From contig JAHHGZ010000001.1 of the NCBI GenBank assembly GCA_019359595.1, positions 62,001 through 126,000 of the forward strand: a stretch of 64,000 nt of DNA. The letters are read 5' to 3'. Within the stretch, counting starts at the first letter, position 1, and every line of letters starts with the position of its first letter. The stretch is from Cyanomargarita calcarea GSE-NOS-MK-12-04C. Its GTDB lineage: Bacteria > Cyanobacteriota > Cyanobacteriia > Cyanobacteriales > Nostocaceae. Shown piece by piece: positions 18,651 through 28,831 of this stretch. Both the position numbers and the translations under genes were made by a program. The notes below the pieces were generated by a model. That model was not told where the DNA came from. It made no database searches and saw nothing but the letters and a program-made list of their open reading frames with translations.

Positions 18651-21569
18651 TTAATTAAGATATCGCATCAATATCGACTCTAATTGAACAATACCAATTG
18701 GTTTACTCAGACAGTCATTAGCGCCGGCCTGCAAAAAGCGAACTGACAAGTCAGCGCTTGCGCTATCGCAATCGATACTTGTTGCCATTGGTGTCATCAT
18801 CACTACTGGTATTTCTTCTAAATCTCCTACCTGACGCAAGATATGTAGCAAATCCCAGCCGCTAATATCTCCTGTTAGCATCACATCTAATAATATTAAA
18901 TCTGGCTTGTGGCTTCGGACTCGCTCTAAAAAGCCTTTGCCATTGCTTATGCGTTCTACATGATAACCAATTGTTTGTAGATAATCTTGTAATAATATTG
19001 CAGTGTGTTCCTCATCTTCCACCAGCAAGATGCTTTTGGTTGCTGTAGTGGTAGTTGATTTCTGTTCTTTTTCTCCATCCCCCAATCTCTCCATCTCCCC
19101 AGCTTCTTCACTCCTGTCATCTGGCAAAAACAAAATGAAGCGACTACCTTGTCCTAAAGTTGATTCTACTGTGACATCGCCACCATGCAAACGCGCTAAT
19201 TTTCGCGTCAAAGCTAAACCTAAACCAGTACCTTCATACTGACGATTCAGCCGACTGTCGAGTTGTTTAAATGGTTCAAATAAAAACTTCGATTGATTTA
19301 GATCAATACCAATACCTGTATCTGATACTGTAAACGTAATGCCTCGGGGTACTTTTTTGACGAATAATGATACCCCACCGGATACAGTAAATTTAATCGC
19401 ATTGGTCAGTAAATTCAGCAGCATTTGCTTGATTCGGCGGTCGTCGGCAATGCAAATATTGACTTTTTCGTCAATTTCTGATGTGAACTGCAGCCCTTTT
19501 GCAAATGCGCGATCGCGTACTGTTGAAGTCACATAATCGCACAATTCTTCTACTTGAATTGGGGAAAAAAACAGTTCTTCTTTACCGGCTTCCACTTTGG
19601 ACAAGTCTAAAATATCGTTGATCAGTGCTAGCAGATGTTCGCCGCTACTATAAATACAGTTGACATACTCCTTCTGCTTGTGATTCAAAACACCGACTAT
19701 TTCTTGTTGCAGCAACTGCGATAACCCCATAATTGCGTTCAGGGGTGTCCGCAACTCATGGCTCATGGTAGCTAAAAATTCACTTTTTGCCCGACTGCCT
19801 GCTTCCGCTGCTTCTTTACTCTCACGGAGTTGTAATTCTGTCTGCTTCCTAGTCGTAATATCCTCAATCATCGCCAGAAAAAACTCAGGTTTGCCGTTGG
19901 TGCCAGGAATCAAAGAAATCGACAGATGTGCCCAAACTAACTGACCATTTTTACACAACAAGCGCTTTTCCATCTCTAGGCGATCGCGTTCACCGCAAAC
20001 TAGCATCTGAAACAGTTCTAAATCGCAAGCAAGTTCTTCTTTGGGAATAAAATCTGTCAAATGTTTACCGCGTAATTCTTGTTGTGAGTATCCCAGCATC
20101 TGACACAATGCCGGATTGATATCTACAATCCTGGCTTTCATGTTTGCCAAACTGATGCCGATCGAAGAACGCTCAAAAATCGCCCGGAATTGGGCTTCGC
20201 TCTGCCCTAATGCCTCTTGTGCTGCACTACGTTCGCTTGCTTCCATTGCTAAGGATACAAAATCTGCAATCGAGCCTGCAAAATTTTCTTCTTCCAAACT
20301 CCACTGCCTTGGCTCGCCAACATGCGCCTGACATACCACCCCGACTACATGCCCTCCCAACCAAATTGGTGCATTCAGTACAGATGCAATTCCATACACA
20401 GAAAAATAATGAGCGGATAATTCTTGAGTCCGGCTGTCATTTAAGACATCGTGAGCCGCAATGCTACGCTCCTCTTCCAAAGCTTGGAAATAAACTGGAA
20501 AGTTCGCTTTTAATAGCGACATAGTTGAAGTATGACATTTTAAGTTGGCATCAAATAAATCAAAACATTCAAGTTTTGAATGGTCTTGATTGTACAGCCA
20601 AATACCTACTCGCTCCACCTCCAGGGTCATCGCAGCGGCTTCTGTGATTTCCTTGAATGCCACTTTCAGATTCCCGTGCCCGAATGTCTGACTTTTTGCG
20701 AGTTGTACCAACGTCTGACTTTGTTTTCGCAGAAAATTTTCACGAGTTTGCCAAGCCGCTTCTACCAACTTGCGTTCTGTAATATCTCTAATCGCAGCTA
20801 CTCGCATTTTTTGCCCTTGGTAAGAAATCACTTTGCCTTGCACTTCAACGGCTAAAGTAGAGCCGTCTTTTCTAAATACAACTGCTTCATAAGGTTTTTC
20901 ATAATCGGAAATAATAATTTTTCTAACTACATCTTGCAATTCTTTTGCGATGAGGAGTTCCCAACCATTTTTACCAATCAATTCCTCGACTTCATAACCA
21001 GTCATCCTGACTACAGCATTATTCGCATCTAAAATAATTCCGTCATGATGTAGGATAATTCCTTCAAAAGCCCCCTCAGGCAACCAACCCAACGTTGCTT
21101 TGTTATTTTGTACGATTGAACTTTGATGTCGTTGTCGTTCAATAGCAGATAACAATGTCTTGCCTAATATTTGACAGGTTGTCTCACTTTTAACTAAATA
21201 ATCTTGTGCGCCCATGCGAATTGCCTGCTTGAGTGTAGCCTCATCGTTTAACTCACTTACGACCACAACAGCCACATTCGCCGCAAGTGAGGATGTGGCA
21301 CACACACCATAGACAATTTTCCACTTTTCGGCATCTTCCCCGAAGGATAAATCTAAAATAACGATATCAATGGACTGAACCTGCAAGGCAGGTATTACAT
21401 CTTCTATTTTGTTAACCTGAGTCAGATAAAACTGGGTTTGAAGTCCATCACAGAGCATAGTCTCGTAATTGCCGAAATTTGAAGCGTTACTCCCGGACGT
21501 ACTTATATGCCCTGCAATTTCTCTGGAATTGTCACAAAACAGCAGAATGTTGATTGATTCACATATCAT
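18651..21569 (-). CDS. Hybrid sensor histidine kinase (REC-PAS-GAF-PAS-HisKA-HATPase-REC)
   Basis: About 970 residues from ATG 21569 (MICESINILLF). An ATG at 21665 and a TTG at 21674 would add a 32-35 residue non-domain leader. Order: receiver-like domain with IDIVILDLS and AQDYLVKSE; PAS (FEGIILHHDGIILDANNAVV) with PAC; GAF; second PAS (RSSIGISLANMKARIVDINP); HisKA with the phosphoacceptor His in FLATMSHELRTPLNAIM; HATPase with DTGIGID and GTGLGLALTRKLA; and a C-terminal receiver with phospho-Asp in LILLDVMLTG. It is soluble, with no membrane segment. Single gene; the signal is unknown. Confidence 0.9.
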   Translation of the reverse strand: MICESINILLFCDNSREIAGHISTSGSNASNFGNYETMLCDGLQTQFYLTQVNKIEDVIPALQVQSIDIVILDLSFGEDAEKWKIVYGVCATSSLAANVAVVVVSELNDEATLKQAIRMGAQDYLVKSETTCQILGKTLLSAIERQRHQSSIVQNNKATLGWLPEGAFEGIILHHDGIILDANNAVVRMTGYEVEELIGKNGWELLIAKELQDVVRKIIISDYEKPYEAVVFRKDGSTLAVEVQGKVISYQGQKMRVAAIRDITERKLVEAAWQTRENFLRKQSQTLVQLAKSQTFGHGNLKVAFKEITEAAAMTLEVERVGIWLYNQDHSKLECFDLFDANLKCHTSTMSLLKANFPVYFQALEEERSIAAHDVLNDSRTQELSAHYFSVYGIASVLNAPIWLGGHVVGVVCQAHVGEPRQWSLEEENFAGSIADFVSLAMEASERSAAQEALGQSEAQFRAIFERSSIGISLANMKARIVDINPALCQMLGYSQQELRGKHLTDFIPKEELACDLELFQMLVCGERDRLEMEKRLLCKNGQLVWAHLSISLIPGTNGKPEFFLAMIEDITTRKQTELQLRESKEAAEAGSRAKSEFLATMSHELRTPLNAIMGLSQLLQQEIVGVLNHKQKEYVNCIYSSGEHLLALINDILDLSKVEAGKEELFFSPIQVEELCDYVTSTVRDRAFAKGLQFTSEIDEKVNICIADDRRIKQMLLNLLTNAIKFTVSGGVSLFVKKVPRGITFTVSDTGIGIDLNQSKFLFEPFKQLDSRLNRQYEGTGLGLALTRKLARLHGGDVTVESTLGQGSRFILFLPDDRSEEAGEMERLGDGEKEQKSTTTTATKSILLVEDEEHTAILLQDYLQTIGYHVERISNGKGFLERVRSHKPDLILLDVMLTGDISGWDLLHILRQVGDLEEIPVVMMTPMATSIDCDSASADLSVRFLQAGANDCLSKPIGIVQLESILMRYLN

Positions 21570-21970
21570 GCTTGTCACCAGTAGAGCAGCTTCTAAAGGA
21601 TCTAGACGCCCAAAGCAGAGCGGCTTGTTGCAGGTTATGATGTAGACGTTAAAAAATGTGTACATCAAACCCAATCAACTTGAAAATTCAGTAAAAAACT
21701 GTACTGTAACACATCGATTTAATCCTGTAATCAGCTTAACAGAAGTGTAAGGATATACGTAGCATTCCGGTAAGGGAAAAGTCATTAATTTTACTAAACT
21801 AACGAAACCAATCCTTGTAGGTACGTTCTACTAGAAGGTAAGATATCAGTAACGCTAGATTTTCTATTCCTTCTGATTGTTAAATATTTCATCCATTCTT
21901 CTCAAGAAAGATGCCTAAACTGTCTTATTTTGCGAGAATTTGGTTAGTATCTGTTGGCTGAGGTGGTGGA

Positions 21971-22900
21971 ATGACAAATCAAAATTTGAGAATTATCTCC
22001 CTGATTCCTAGTGCAACGGAGATTTTAGCCGCACTAGGTTTGAGTGATGCGATTGTTGGGCGATCGCATGAATGCGACTATCCCCCAGAAATCCAAAACC
22101 GCCCTGTTTGCACCCAAGCACGACTTAATACCGATGCACCAAGCGCTGAAATTCACGACAAAGTTAATAATTTGTTGCAAAATGCTTTAAGCATTTATGA
22201 AATCAAAACAGATGTTCTAGAAAAATTGCAGCCGACTCACATTCTCACTCAAGATCAATGTGATGTCTGTGCCGTCAGTTTAGGAGAAGTCGAAAAGGCA
22301 GTCGCCAACCTTACCCACTCTTCACCGAAAATTATTTCTTTGCAACCCAATGTTCTCAAAGATGTTTGGGTAGATATCGAGCAAGTCGCCAACATTTTTG
22401 GAGTAGATTCAGTAAAAGTACTTGAAAACTTAGAAGCTCGGGTCAAAATAGTTTCTCATAAAACCAAGGGACTCTCCGCAACCGAACCCCTGCCGACAGT
22501 TGCTTGTATAGAGTGGACAGACCCTTTAATGGCTGCGGCTAATTGGATTCCAGAACTCGCCACCTTAGCTGGTGGAAAACCTCTATTTAGTGTCAGCGGC
22601 AAACCTTCTCCCCATTTGAAAATCGAATCACTCATCAAAAGCAATCCAGATGCGATTGTCTTTATGCCCTGCGGTTTTGATTTAAATCGCACTCGCCAAG
22701 AAGCCGAACTGTTAACCAAACATCCCGAGTGGCAGAACTTACACGCTACTCAAAGTGGTAGAGTTTATATTACTGATGGCAATTCTTACTTCAACCGTCC
22801 GGGACCACGATTGGTGGATTCGGTAGAAATCTTAGCAGAAATTCTCCATCCCGAGATTTTTCAATATGGCTACAAAGGAAATAGTTGGGATGTGTTGTAG
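21971..22900 (+). CDS. BtuF-like cobalamin-binding periplasmic-type protein, no signal peptide
   Basis: 309 residues of the class III substrate-binding fold (Pfam Peripla_BP_2): RIISLIPSATEILAALGL at the start, THILTQDQCDVCAVS in the middle, and a C-terminal FNRPGPRLVDSVEILAEI. The protein begins directly with the domain and has no signal peptide or lipobox. That is common for this cyanobacterial cobalamin-binding protein, so its role in uptake is uncertain and a cytosolic role is possible. ATG at 21971 with a GAGG-type site upstream. No ABC transporter genes adjoin it. Confidence 0.8.
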   Translation: MTNQNLRIISLIPSATEILAALGLSDAIVGRSHECDYPPEIQNRPVCTQARLNTDAPSAEIHDKVNNLLQNALSIYEIKTDVLEKLQPTHILTQDQCDVCAVSLGEVEKAVANLTHSSPKIISLQPNVLKDVWVDIEQVANIFGVDSVKVLENLEARVKIVSHKTKGLSATEPLPTVACIEWTDPLMAAANWIPELATLAGGKPLFSVSGKPSPHLKIESLIKSNPDAIVFMPCGFDLNRTRQEAELLTKHPEWQNLHATQSGRVYITDGNSYFNRPGPRLVDSVEILAEILHPEIFQYGYKGNSWDVL

Positions 22901-22962
22901 GAAATAGTTAGGAGTTAGGAGTTATTAATCTTTGTTGTTTTCCCTGTCCCTTTATGCGTGCT

Positions 22963-23250
22963 TTACTTAGTTTTCAACCATTCAACGAGGGGCTGTAAAT
23001 TTGCCGGAACCGCTGATTCGCTGACGGTGACGGTATGTTTCCGATCGTTTTCTTCTACAGTGACAGTGTAGACAAAGCGATCGCTTTGGTTTGGGAGAGC
23101 AGGTATTTCTGTAGGTAAATTAAAGAAATCAGCGGTTTCTACAAGTGTAGGCAGGGTTTTGGCTTCATCTGCCGGGAGAGTAACAGTGTCAATGGTTGCT
23201 GTCTTGCTGATACCGGCAAAACCGCCCGTGCGTTCAAATGAGATCCGCAT
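22963..23250 (-). CDS. Emfourin-type inhibitor of protealysin
   Basis: 95 residues beginning MRISFERTGGFAGI, the conserved N-terminus of emfourins. These are small proteins that bind and inhibit M4 proteases of the protealysin group. The C-terminal VPANLQPLVEWL also matches the family. It lies downstream of, and on the same strand as, a protealysin-like gene, with two repeat elements inserted between them. The inhibitor would keep the intracellular protease in check until release. Start ATG at 23250. Confidence 0.8.
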   Translation of the reverse strand: MRISFERTGGFAGISKTATIDTVTLPADEAKTLPTLVETADFFNLPTEIPALPNQSDRFVYTVTVEENDRKHTVTVSESAVPANLQPLVEWLKTK

Positions 23251-23365
23251 AGGAGTTATAAATTAAGAGTTGTTAATTATAAATTATAAATTAAAAGTGA
23301 GGAGTTAATAGTGAGGAATTAGACATATTTGATTATAAGTTCTTGATTCAACTCATAACTCCTCA

Positions 23366-23479
23366 TACCGTTTCTTTGTGAAGCTGCATATATTAACCCC
23401 CGGCTACGCCGTCCCCCCTTGCCAAGGGGGGACTACAGGGGGGGTCTTGATTATGTGCATCTTCATACAGAATTGGTAT
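23366..23479. mobile_element. MITE-like repeat, copy 2 (first of a tandem pair)
   Basis: 114 bp from ATACCGTTTCTTTGTGAAGC to CATACAGAATTGGTAT. The core contains ccccccttgccaagggggg. It inserts in the protease-emfourin spacer. Confidence 0.8.
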
Positions 23480-23491
23480 CACTCTTAGCTC

Positions 23492-23589
23492 ATACCGTTT
23501 CTTTGTGAAGCTGCATATATTACCCCCCTTGCCAAGGGGGGACTACAGGGGGGGTCTTGATTATGTGCATCTTCATACAGAATTGGTAT
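23492..23589. mobile_element. MITE-like repeat, copy 3 (second of a tandem pair)
   Basis: 98 bp, same termini and orientation as the copy at 23366, 12 bp after it. It lacks the ggctacgccgtcc segment, so it is a deletion derivative. Period about 126 bp. Confidence 0.8.
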
Positions 23590-23616
23590 CACTCTTAACT
23601 CATCACTTTGCTTTTC

Positions 23617-24708
23617 TTAACTTATTGAAATAACTCCGACCTTTTGCCAAGCATTCTGGACAGCTTTTTGTTCCTTGCTGCCAACCCCGTAGAGTTCTCC
23701 TGCAACCTTGATTGTTGCGTCAGCACCTGCTTTAAAGTTTGCTTTGGATTTTAGGCGATCGCATAAGGTTCTATACCAGATATTGCCGGCTTTTTCCCAA
23801 GCATAGCCGCCAATTTCCATCGCCGTTAAGTAAAAGGCCTTATTGGGAATACCTGAGTTGATATGCACACCGCCATTATCTTTCATCCCAGAGTAGATAT
23901 TGTCTACGTGTGCTGGTTGCGGGTCTTTACCTAATACGGGGTCATTATAAGCAGTCCCCGGTGCTTTCATGGAGCGAATGCCCACACCCTTAACCTTTGG
24001 TGTAAACAAACCCTCGCCAATAATCCAGTCAGCTTGGTCAGCAGTCTGATTTTTTACCCTTTGTTTTACCAAGGAACCAAAAACATCAGACATTGATTCA
24101 TTCAACGCTCCGGATTCACCAAAATATTGTAAACCGGCTTCATACTGAGTTACACCATGAGTTAACTCATGCCCAATGACATCAATTGATTTAGTGAAGC
24201 GATCGAATAATTCTCCATCGCCATCACCATAAACCATTTGGCTGCCATTCCAAAAGGCGTTGTCATACTTCACGCCGTAATGGACGGTAGAATCCAAGTG
24301 CAGCCCCTTGTCATCAATAGAATTGCGCTTGAAAATTTCATAATACAAGTCATAAGTCGCACCAGCACTATCATAGGCTTCGTTGACTGCGGGATCTTGG
24401 CTGACAGGACCTCCCTCAGAACGTACCAAAGTGCCCGGAAGCTGTTGATTGGTTTTTGCATCGTAGATACTGCGACGTTTTTCACCCGGTTGTGGCATAA
24501 ACCTGATACTACCGACAACTTCCCGACGACCGCGAAACTGTGCGGAAACATTTAACGTCCGGAATGCCCAATCACGTTGCTCTTCGGTGCCACTCACCAC
24601 GACACTTTCGAGCATATGTGGCGGCACAATACAACAGATAGGACATCTATGTGCATTGAGAAAGCTTTCCAATTTAAAACCAGTTGGCTTGTTTTTTCTT
24701 CTTGCCAT
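23617..24708 (-). CDS. M4-family metalloprotease, protealysin type
   Basis: 363 residues from ATG 24708, with AGGAGA about 10 bp upstream. The short N-terminal propeptide has the protealysin mark RCPICCIVPPHMLE. The catalytic zinc motif HELTH is near residue 180 and the third ligand is in GALNESMSDVFGS. The C-terminal thermolysin-like domain has DNGGVHINSGIPNKAFY. There is no signal peptide, in line with protealysins, which are made inside the cell and leave by non-classical routes. It is followed by the emfourin inhibitor gene. Reported relatives act on host or actin-like substrates; the target here is unknown. Confidence 0.9.
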   Translation of the reverse strand: MARRKNKPTGFKLESFLNAHRCPICCIVPPHMLESVVVSGTEEQRDWAFRTLNVSAQFRGRREVVGSIRFMPQPGEKRRSIYDAKTNQQLPGTLVRSEGGPVSQDPAVNEAYDSAGATYDLYYEIFKRNSIDDKGLHLDSTVHYGVKYDNAFWNGSQMVYGDGDGELFDRFTKSIDVIGHELTHGVTQYEAGLQYFGESGALNESMSDVFGSLVKQRVKNQTADQADWIIGEGLFTPKVKGVGIRSMKAPGTAYNDPVLGKDPQPAHVDNIYSGMKDNGGVHINSGIPNKAFYLTAMEIGGYAWEKAGNIWYRTLCDRLKSKANFKAGADATIKVAGELYGVGSKEQKAVQNAWQKVGVISIS

Positions 24709-25250
24709 CAAAAATATTCTCCTTTTTTAACTAATTCATCAATAACACTAGAAATTACATTTATCTACAAACCAATATAAATGCAGATAATTCCTAATCT
24801 CTATTGTCAGCAAGGCATTGAGAATTTACAGCACCCTCAAAGGGTACTCTTGTCTTGGTATGTTGTATCACATATCCAACGGCTTAACATGATAGTTCGT
24901 AACAAGGGTTAATTGTTTTTTTGGTTATTTAAGGCTTTTGGGATACTATGCGGAGGAATTGTAGCGTCCGCCCGCAGGCTAGAAGCCTGGGGCTAAATGA
25001 ACAAAGCCCACCTGCGTGGGCTAGAAATTAGAGTTTATTGAAGCCCACGATGCCGCCTTGTTTCCAGGCATAGGGTTTGTAACTGCTAGACAATACTCAG
25101 TATTTTTGGTACTGACTAGTAGCCCAGAAGCGATCTAACAAGTCGCTACAGTTCGAGAGCATCAGAACAAAATATTCCCCCTCCTTCCTGTTTCAAAAAA
25201 GGAGGAAATTTTGGGTGGGCAGCCACGAACCACTAACAACCAACAACTAA
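24709..25250. other. Gene-free stretch with a dispersed repeat
   Basis: No gene seen. At 24967-25035 lies a relative of the dispersed repeat at 6684 (aagcccacctgcgtgggct hairpin) without its conserved ends. The rest is AT-rich upstream DNA of the protease gene and downstream DNA of relA. Confidence 0.5.
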
Positions 25251-27512
25251 CTACTCATCAATTTGCCCCACCCGATGAATATTGAGAATATCGCTCATCT
25301 TCTTGATTTGAATAAAGATTTGCTCTAACTGATAGCGATCGCGTATATCGATTCCCAAATCAATCAAAGCTGGTTGACCAAAAGCAGTCTTGACGCTTGC
25401 ATGCCGGACGTTGATACTTTGGTCACTCAATCGCGATAAAATATCCTTGAAAACACCTACTCTATCCAAAGCTTCAATTTGCACGTTCACTGGGTACGTC
25501 TGCGGACGAGAGATATTTTCAACTGTTTGGTTCCAACTCACTGGTACCAGACGTTCGCATTCTGCATGGTCTAAATTGTGACAGCCTTGGCGGTGAATCG
25601 AAATTCCCCGTCCCCGCGTCACGACACCGGTAATCGGCTCTCCTGGAATGGGGGTACAACATCCCGATAGGTGATACACCAAGCCTTCCACCCCAACAAT
25701 TGGCGAATTTGAACTAGATGTAATTGGAGGCGCATCCTTGAGGCTTCTGGATGCAGGTGGCAGCATTTGCAGAACTTCCAAAGCAGCGGGTTGTTCCGAT
25801 TTGACTATTTCCCGCCAACGATTTAGGACTAAATTCAGAGTTACTTCACCGTAACCCAAAGCGGCGAGTAAATCTTCTACGCTGTGGTAATTACATCGCT
25901 CGGCAACATTTTGCATCGGTTCCGACTTGAGCAGACTATCAAAACCGATTTTACCCAGTTCCTTTTCCAATAACTCTCGACCGCGAGCAATATTTTCTTC
26001 CCGTCGCGATCGCTTGTACCATTGCTTAATTCTATGCTTCGCAGCACTAGTTCTGGCAAAGTTCAACCAATCCAAACTCGGATGGCAACTCTTTTGCGTC
26101 AAAATTTCGACAATATCGCCATTTTGCAACCTTGTCGAGAGTGGTACCATCCGCCCATTTACTCGTGCCCCCGCACAGTGATTTCCGACTTCTGTATGAA
26201 TACGGTAGGCAAAATCGATCGTTGTGGAAGTGGGACTTAAGGAAATTAAATCTCCCTTGGGAGTAAATATATAAACATCATCTTCAAATAAATTGTCCTT
26301 GATGCTGTCCATATATTCCTGAGCATCTTTCAGGTCGTTTTGCCATTCCAATAACTGCCGCAGCCAAGTAAACTTGTCATCTTGTGCTGTTAAATGGACA
26401 ATATTAGAAGTGCCTGTTTCTTTATATTTCCAATGAGCGGCAATTCCATACTCGGCGATATGGTGCATTTCCTGCGTCCGGATTTGCACTTCTAAAGGAC
26501 GACCAGTTAAGCCAATTACTCCAGTATGCAACGACTGGTAGCGGTTCGCCTTTGGCAGGCCTATATAATCCTTAAATCTACCAGGAATTGGGCGGAAAGC
26601 ATCGTGAACCACCGCCAAAGCCCGATAACATTCTTCATTGCTCTCGACGATAATTCGCAACGCTGCCAAATCGTAAATTTCGTGAAATTCCTTTTGCTGG
26701 CGCTGCATTTTCTGGTAAATACTATAAAGATGCTTGGGCCGTCCGCTAATATCAAGGTAATGGATACCTGCTTGCTGCAAACCTAAGCGCAAGAGTTCTG
26801 TAGTCTTAGCTAATTTCTCTTCCCGTGCCGCTCGTTTTTCTGACACATATTTCTGAATTTGGCGAAAAGCATCCGGTTCCAGGTACTTAAACGCCAAATC
26901 TTCCAATTCCCATTTAAAATGCCAGATCCCCAAGCGATTGGCCAAAGGAGCAAAGATATCTCGCGTTTCCTGGGCATTGCTACGGCGACTTTCCTCTGAC
27001 ATAAATTGTAGAGTCCGCATATTGTGCAGTCTATCTGCCAGCTTCACTACAATTACGCGGATATCTTGCGCCATTGCCACAAACATCCGGCGGAAGTTTT
27101 CGGCTTGACTTTCAGTTTTGCTTTTAAAATTTAATTTAGAAAGCTTAGTGACACCTTCTACCAACTGCCGGACTTCTGGCCCAAAGTGTTCTTCTATTTG
27201 TTCAATTGTAATTTCTGTATCTTCAACCACATCATGGAGAAATCCAGCTGCTATCATAGCAGGACTGCCTCCAAGATCGCGTAACAATCCAGCAACGGCG
27301 ACGGGATGACAAATGTAAGGTTCGCCCGATTTGCGGTATTGACCTTGATGCAGTTGGTAGGCAAATTGAAATGCTCGACCAATCAAAATTGCATCAGTAT
27401 GCCTTCGTTCATCTGACCCTTGGGCCGGATCGGAAGATGACCAACTTAAACATTTTTTTAGCCATTCCGGAACTGTGATGTCAACTGGGGTATTTAGTAG
27501 GATGCCACTCAT
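25251..27512 (-). CDS. RelA/SpoT bifunctional (p)ppGpp synthetase/hydrolase
   Basis: 753 residues, full length. Order: HD hydrolase domain (HPVAVAGLL, AAGFLHDVVEDTE, VVKLADRLHNMRTL, ~residues 50-200); synthetase domain (RPKHLYSIYQKM, YDLAALRIIV, GRFKDYIGLPKANRYQSLHT); TGS (VYIFTPKGDLISLSPTSTTI); helical/zinc-finger region (CCTPIPGEPITG); and a C-terminal ACT domain (VQIEALDRVGVFKDIL). Both active sites look intact, so it should make and break ppGpp in the stringent response. ATG at 27512. Divergent from patD. Confidence 0.93.
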   Translation of the reverse strand: MSGILLNTPVDITVPEWLKKCLSWSSSDPAQGSDERRHTDAILIGRAFQFAYQLHQGQYRKSGEPYICHPVAVAGLLRDLGGSPAMIAAGFLHDVVEDTEITIEQIEEHFGPEVRQLVEGVTKLSKLNFKSKTESQAENFRRMFVAMAQDIRVIVVKLADRLHNMRTLQFMSEESRRSNAQETRDIFAPLANRLGIWHFKWELEDLAFKYLEPDAFRQIQKYVSEKRAAREEKLAKTTELLRLGLQQAGIHYLDISGRPKHLYSIYQKMQRQQKEFHEIYDLAALRIIVESNEECYRALAVVHDAFRPIPGRFKDYIGLPKANRYQSLHTGVIGLTGRPLEVQIRTQEMHHIAEYGIAAHWKYKETGTSNIVHLTAQDDKFTWLRQLLEWQNDLKDAQEYMDSIKDNLFEDDVYIFTPKGDLISLSPTSTTIDFAYRIHTEVGNHCAGARVNGRMVPLSTRLQNGDIVEILTQKSCHPSLDWLNFARTSAAKHRIKQWYKRSRREENIARGRELLEKELGKIGFDSLLKSEPMQNVAERCNYHSVEDLLAALGYGEVTLNLVLNRWREIVKSEQPAALEVLQMLPPASRSLKDAPPITSSSNSPIVGVEGLVYHLSGCCTPIPGEPITGVVTRGRGISIHRQGCHNLDHAECERLVPVSWNQTVENISRPQTYPVNVQIEALDRVGVFKDILSRLSDQSINVRHASVKTAFGQPALIDLGIDIRDRYQLEQIFIQIKKMSDILNIHRVGQIDE

Positions 27513-27769
27513 ATATAATACAGACTAGAAACGATTGGTGAATAAATAAGAAGGGAGTTACGCTTCTTGACAAGATGCCAAGAATCAGAGTCAGAAGTTA
27601 TTGCAAATCATCCAGTGAGGGTATTAATCATTTGACGGAAGCTTCTTTCGATTAATAGACATAACTTGCCTCATGTGACTTGAAGCGTCATAAGCGAGCA
27701 AATGGGTTGAAAAAAGTTTATTCTATAAGAAAAATTTCTTGACATTAATACTATCTCAATAAACACAGG

Positions 27770-28105
27770 ATGTCTGCAAATCGCGAAAAATATCAGGAAT
27801 TCGCCACCTTACTTGAGGAATTATGCGACTATACCACTTTTGCTGGGCTAGATGCTTCCCAATTGCGCCAACGTGTGAATCTAGCACAGCAATTTTTTCG
27901 AGACCAGATCGTGCCTTTAACTGTAGAGGGGCCACAAGATCAATCTTATCGTACCGAGATAAGTAAGCAATTGCGATTGTTGGAAGTTGATGTCATGTTT
28001 TTTAAAGGAGCCCGACAATCTTCTACTGCTCAAGCAAGACTTATTATAATTGGCGATCGCCTGAAAACTTTGATTCGATACTGTGAGGCCGTGTTGGGGA
28101 GTTAG
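27770..28105 (+). CDS. patD: PatD-like heterocyst frequency control protein
   Basis: 111 residues, all helical, beginning MSANREKYQEFATLLEEL. Size and sequence style match PatD of heterocyst-forming cyanobacteria, which restrains heterocyst number and interacts with FtsZ. ATG at 27770 with AGG directly upstream. The last codons (GGG AGT TAG) already lie in the ggagtta heptamer array, so the C-terminus is set by the repeat. The family call is from memory of PatD and cannot be checked here. Confidence 0.65.
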   Translation: MSANREKYQEFATLLEELCDYTTFAGLDASQLRQRVNLAQQFFRDQIVPLTVEGPQDQSYRTEISKQLRLLEVDVMFFKGARQSSTAQARLIIIGDRLKTLIRYCEAVLGS

Positions 28106-28226
28106 GAGTTAGGAGTTAGGAGTTAGGAGTTAGGAGTTGGGAGTTAGGAGTTAGGAGTTAGGAGTTGGGAGTTGGGAGTTGGGAGTTATGAGTTAGGAAT
28201 TAGGAGTTGGGAGTTAGGAGTTAGGA
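28095..28226. repeat. Heptanucleotide tandem repeat array (ggagtta / ggagttg)
   Basis: About 18 tandem copies of the heptamer ggagtta, some ggagttg or variants, starting in the last codons of patD. Short tandem repeats of this kind are characteristic of Nostocales. Shorter runs occur at 22898, 23290 and 44845. Confidence 0.9.
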
Positions 28227-28603
28227 ACGCTATATCTGATACAAATTATCATCCCTGCGGTCTAGAACGCTTTTCAATTGGATGTAATATACAACTATAT
28301 GCCGCACACCGCCTATATGTAGCTCGCTTCCTTTCAAGTAAGTAGAAAAGGCGTAATTAAATATAAAATGGGCCGACATCCACCAAACAGAGAATGAACA
28401 CTTATAAACCGCAGAAGTGATAGACTATCATCAATAGGGGATAAACTCTTATTCCTACCGAAACGGAAAGCGTACAGCGTAAGAGTGCGTACTACCCTCC
28501 AAGAAGGCGTACAGCGTCTATGGGGGTTTAATAAAAAAAGGTTTCTGGCAATTTCTGCGTAAGTTCTAATTTAGATAAATACCACACAATTACAATAGTA
28601 GTT
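28227..28603. other. Gene-free stretch before the Phd-VapC operon
   Basis: Contains fragments of dispersed repeats (gaaacggaaagcgtacagcg, ccctccaagaaggcgtacagcg) and no gene. The last ~60 bp should carry the antitoxin promoter. Confidence 0.4.
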
Positions 28604-28831
28604 ATGCAACAAATTACTCTTGCTGAAGCGTCGCTACATTTACCTGAGTTAATAGAAGCAGCAATGAATGGTGAGGAAATAATTATTACCAAAGATGAAA
28701 AACCTGTCGTGAAGTTAACTTTAGTTGCAAGTGTTGAAAAACGCCCTCCACTATTTGGAAGTGCCAAAGACTTAATTACCATATCAGATGATTTTGATGC
28801 ACCTCTAGAAGATTTTAAGGATTATATGTGA
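28604..28831 (+). CDS. Phd/YefM-family antitoxin
   Basis: 75 residues: MQQITLAEASLHLPELIEAA followed by GEEIIITKDEKPVVKL, the standard Phd/YefM N-terminal DNA-binding fold, and a short acidic C-terminus that binds the toxin. It overlaps the toxin start by 4 bp, so the two are co-translated. It should repress its own operon and neutralise VapC. ATG at 28604. Confidence 0.9.
   Translation: MQQITLAEASLHLPELIEAAMNGEEIIITKDEKPVVKLTLVASVEKRPPLFGSAKDLITISDDFDAPLEDFKDYM

Noticed and set aside
28095-28226. CRISPR-like array
   Set aside because: The unit is a 7-bp tandem repeat with no spacers.
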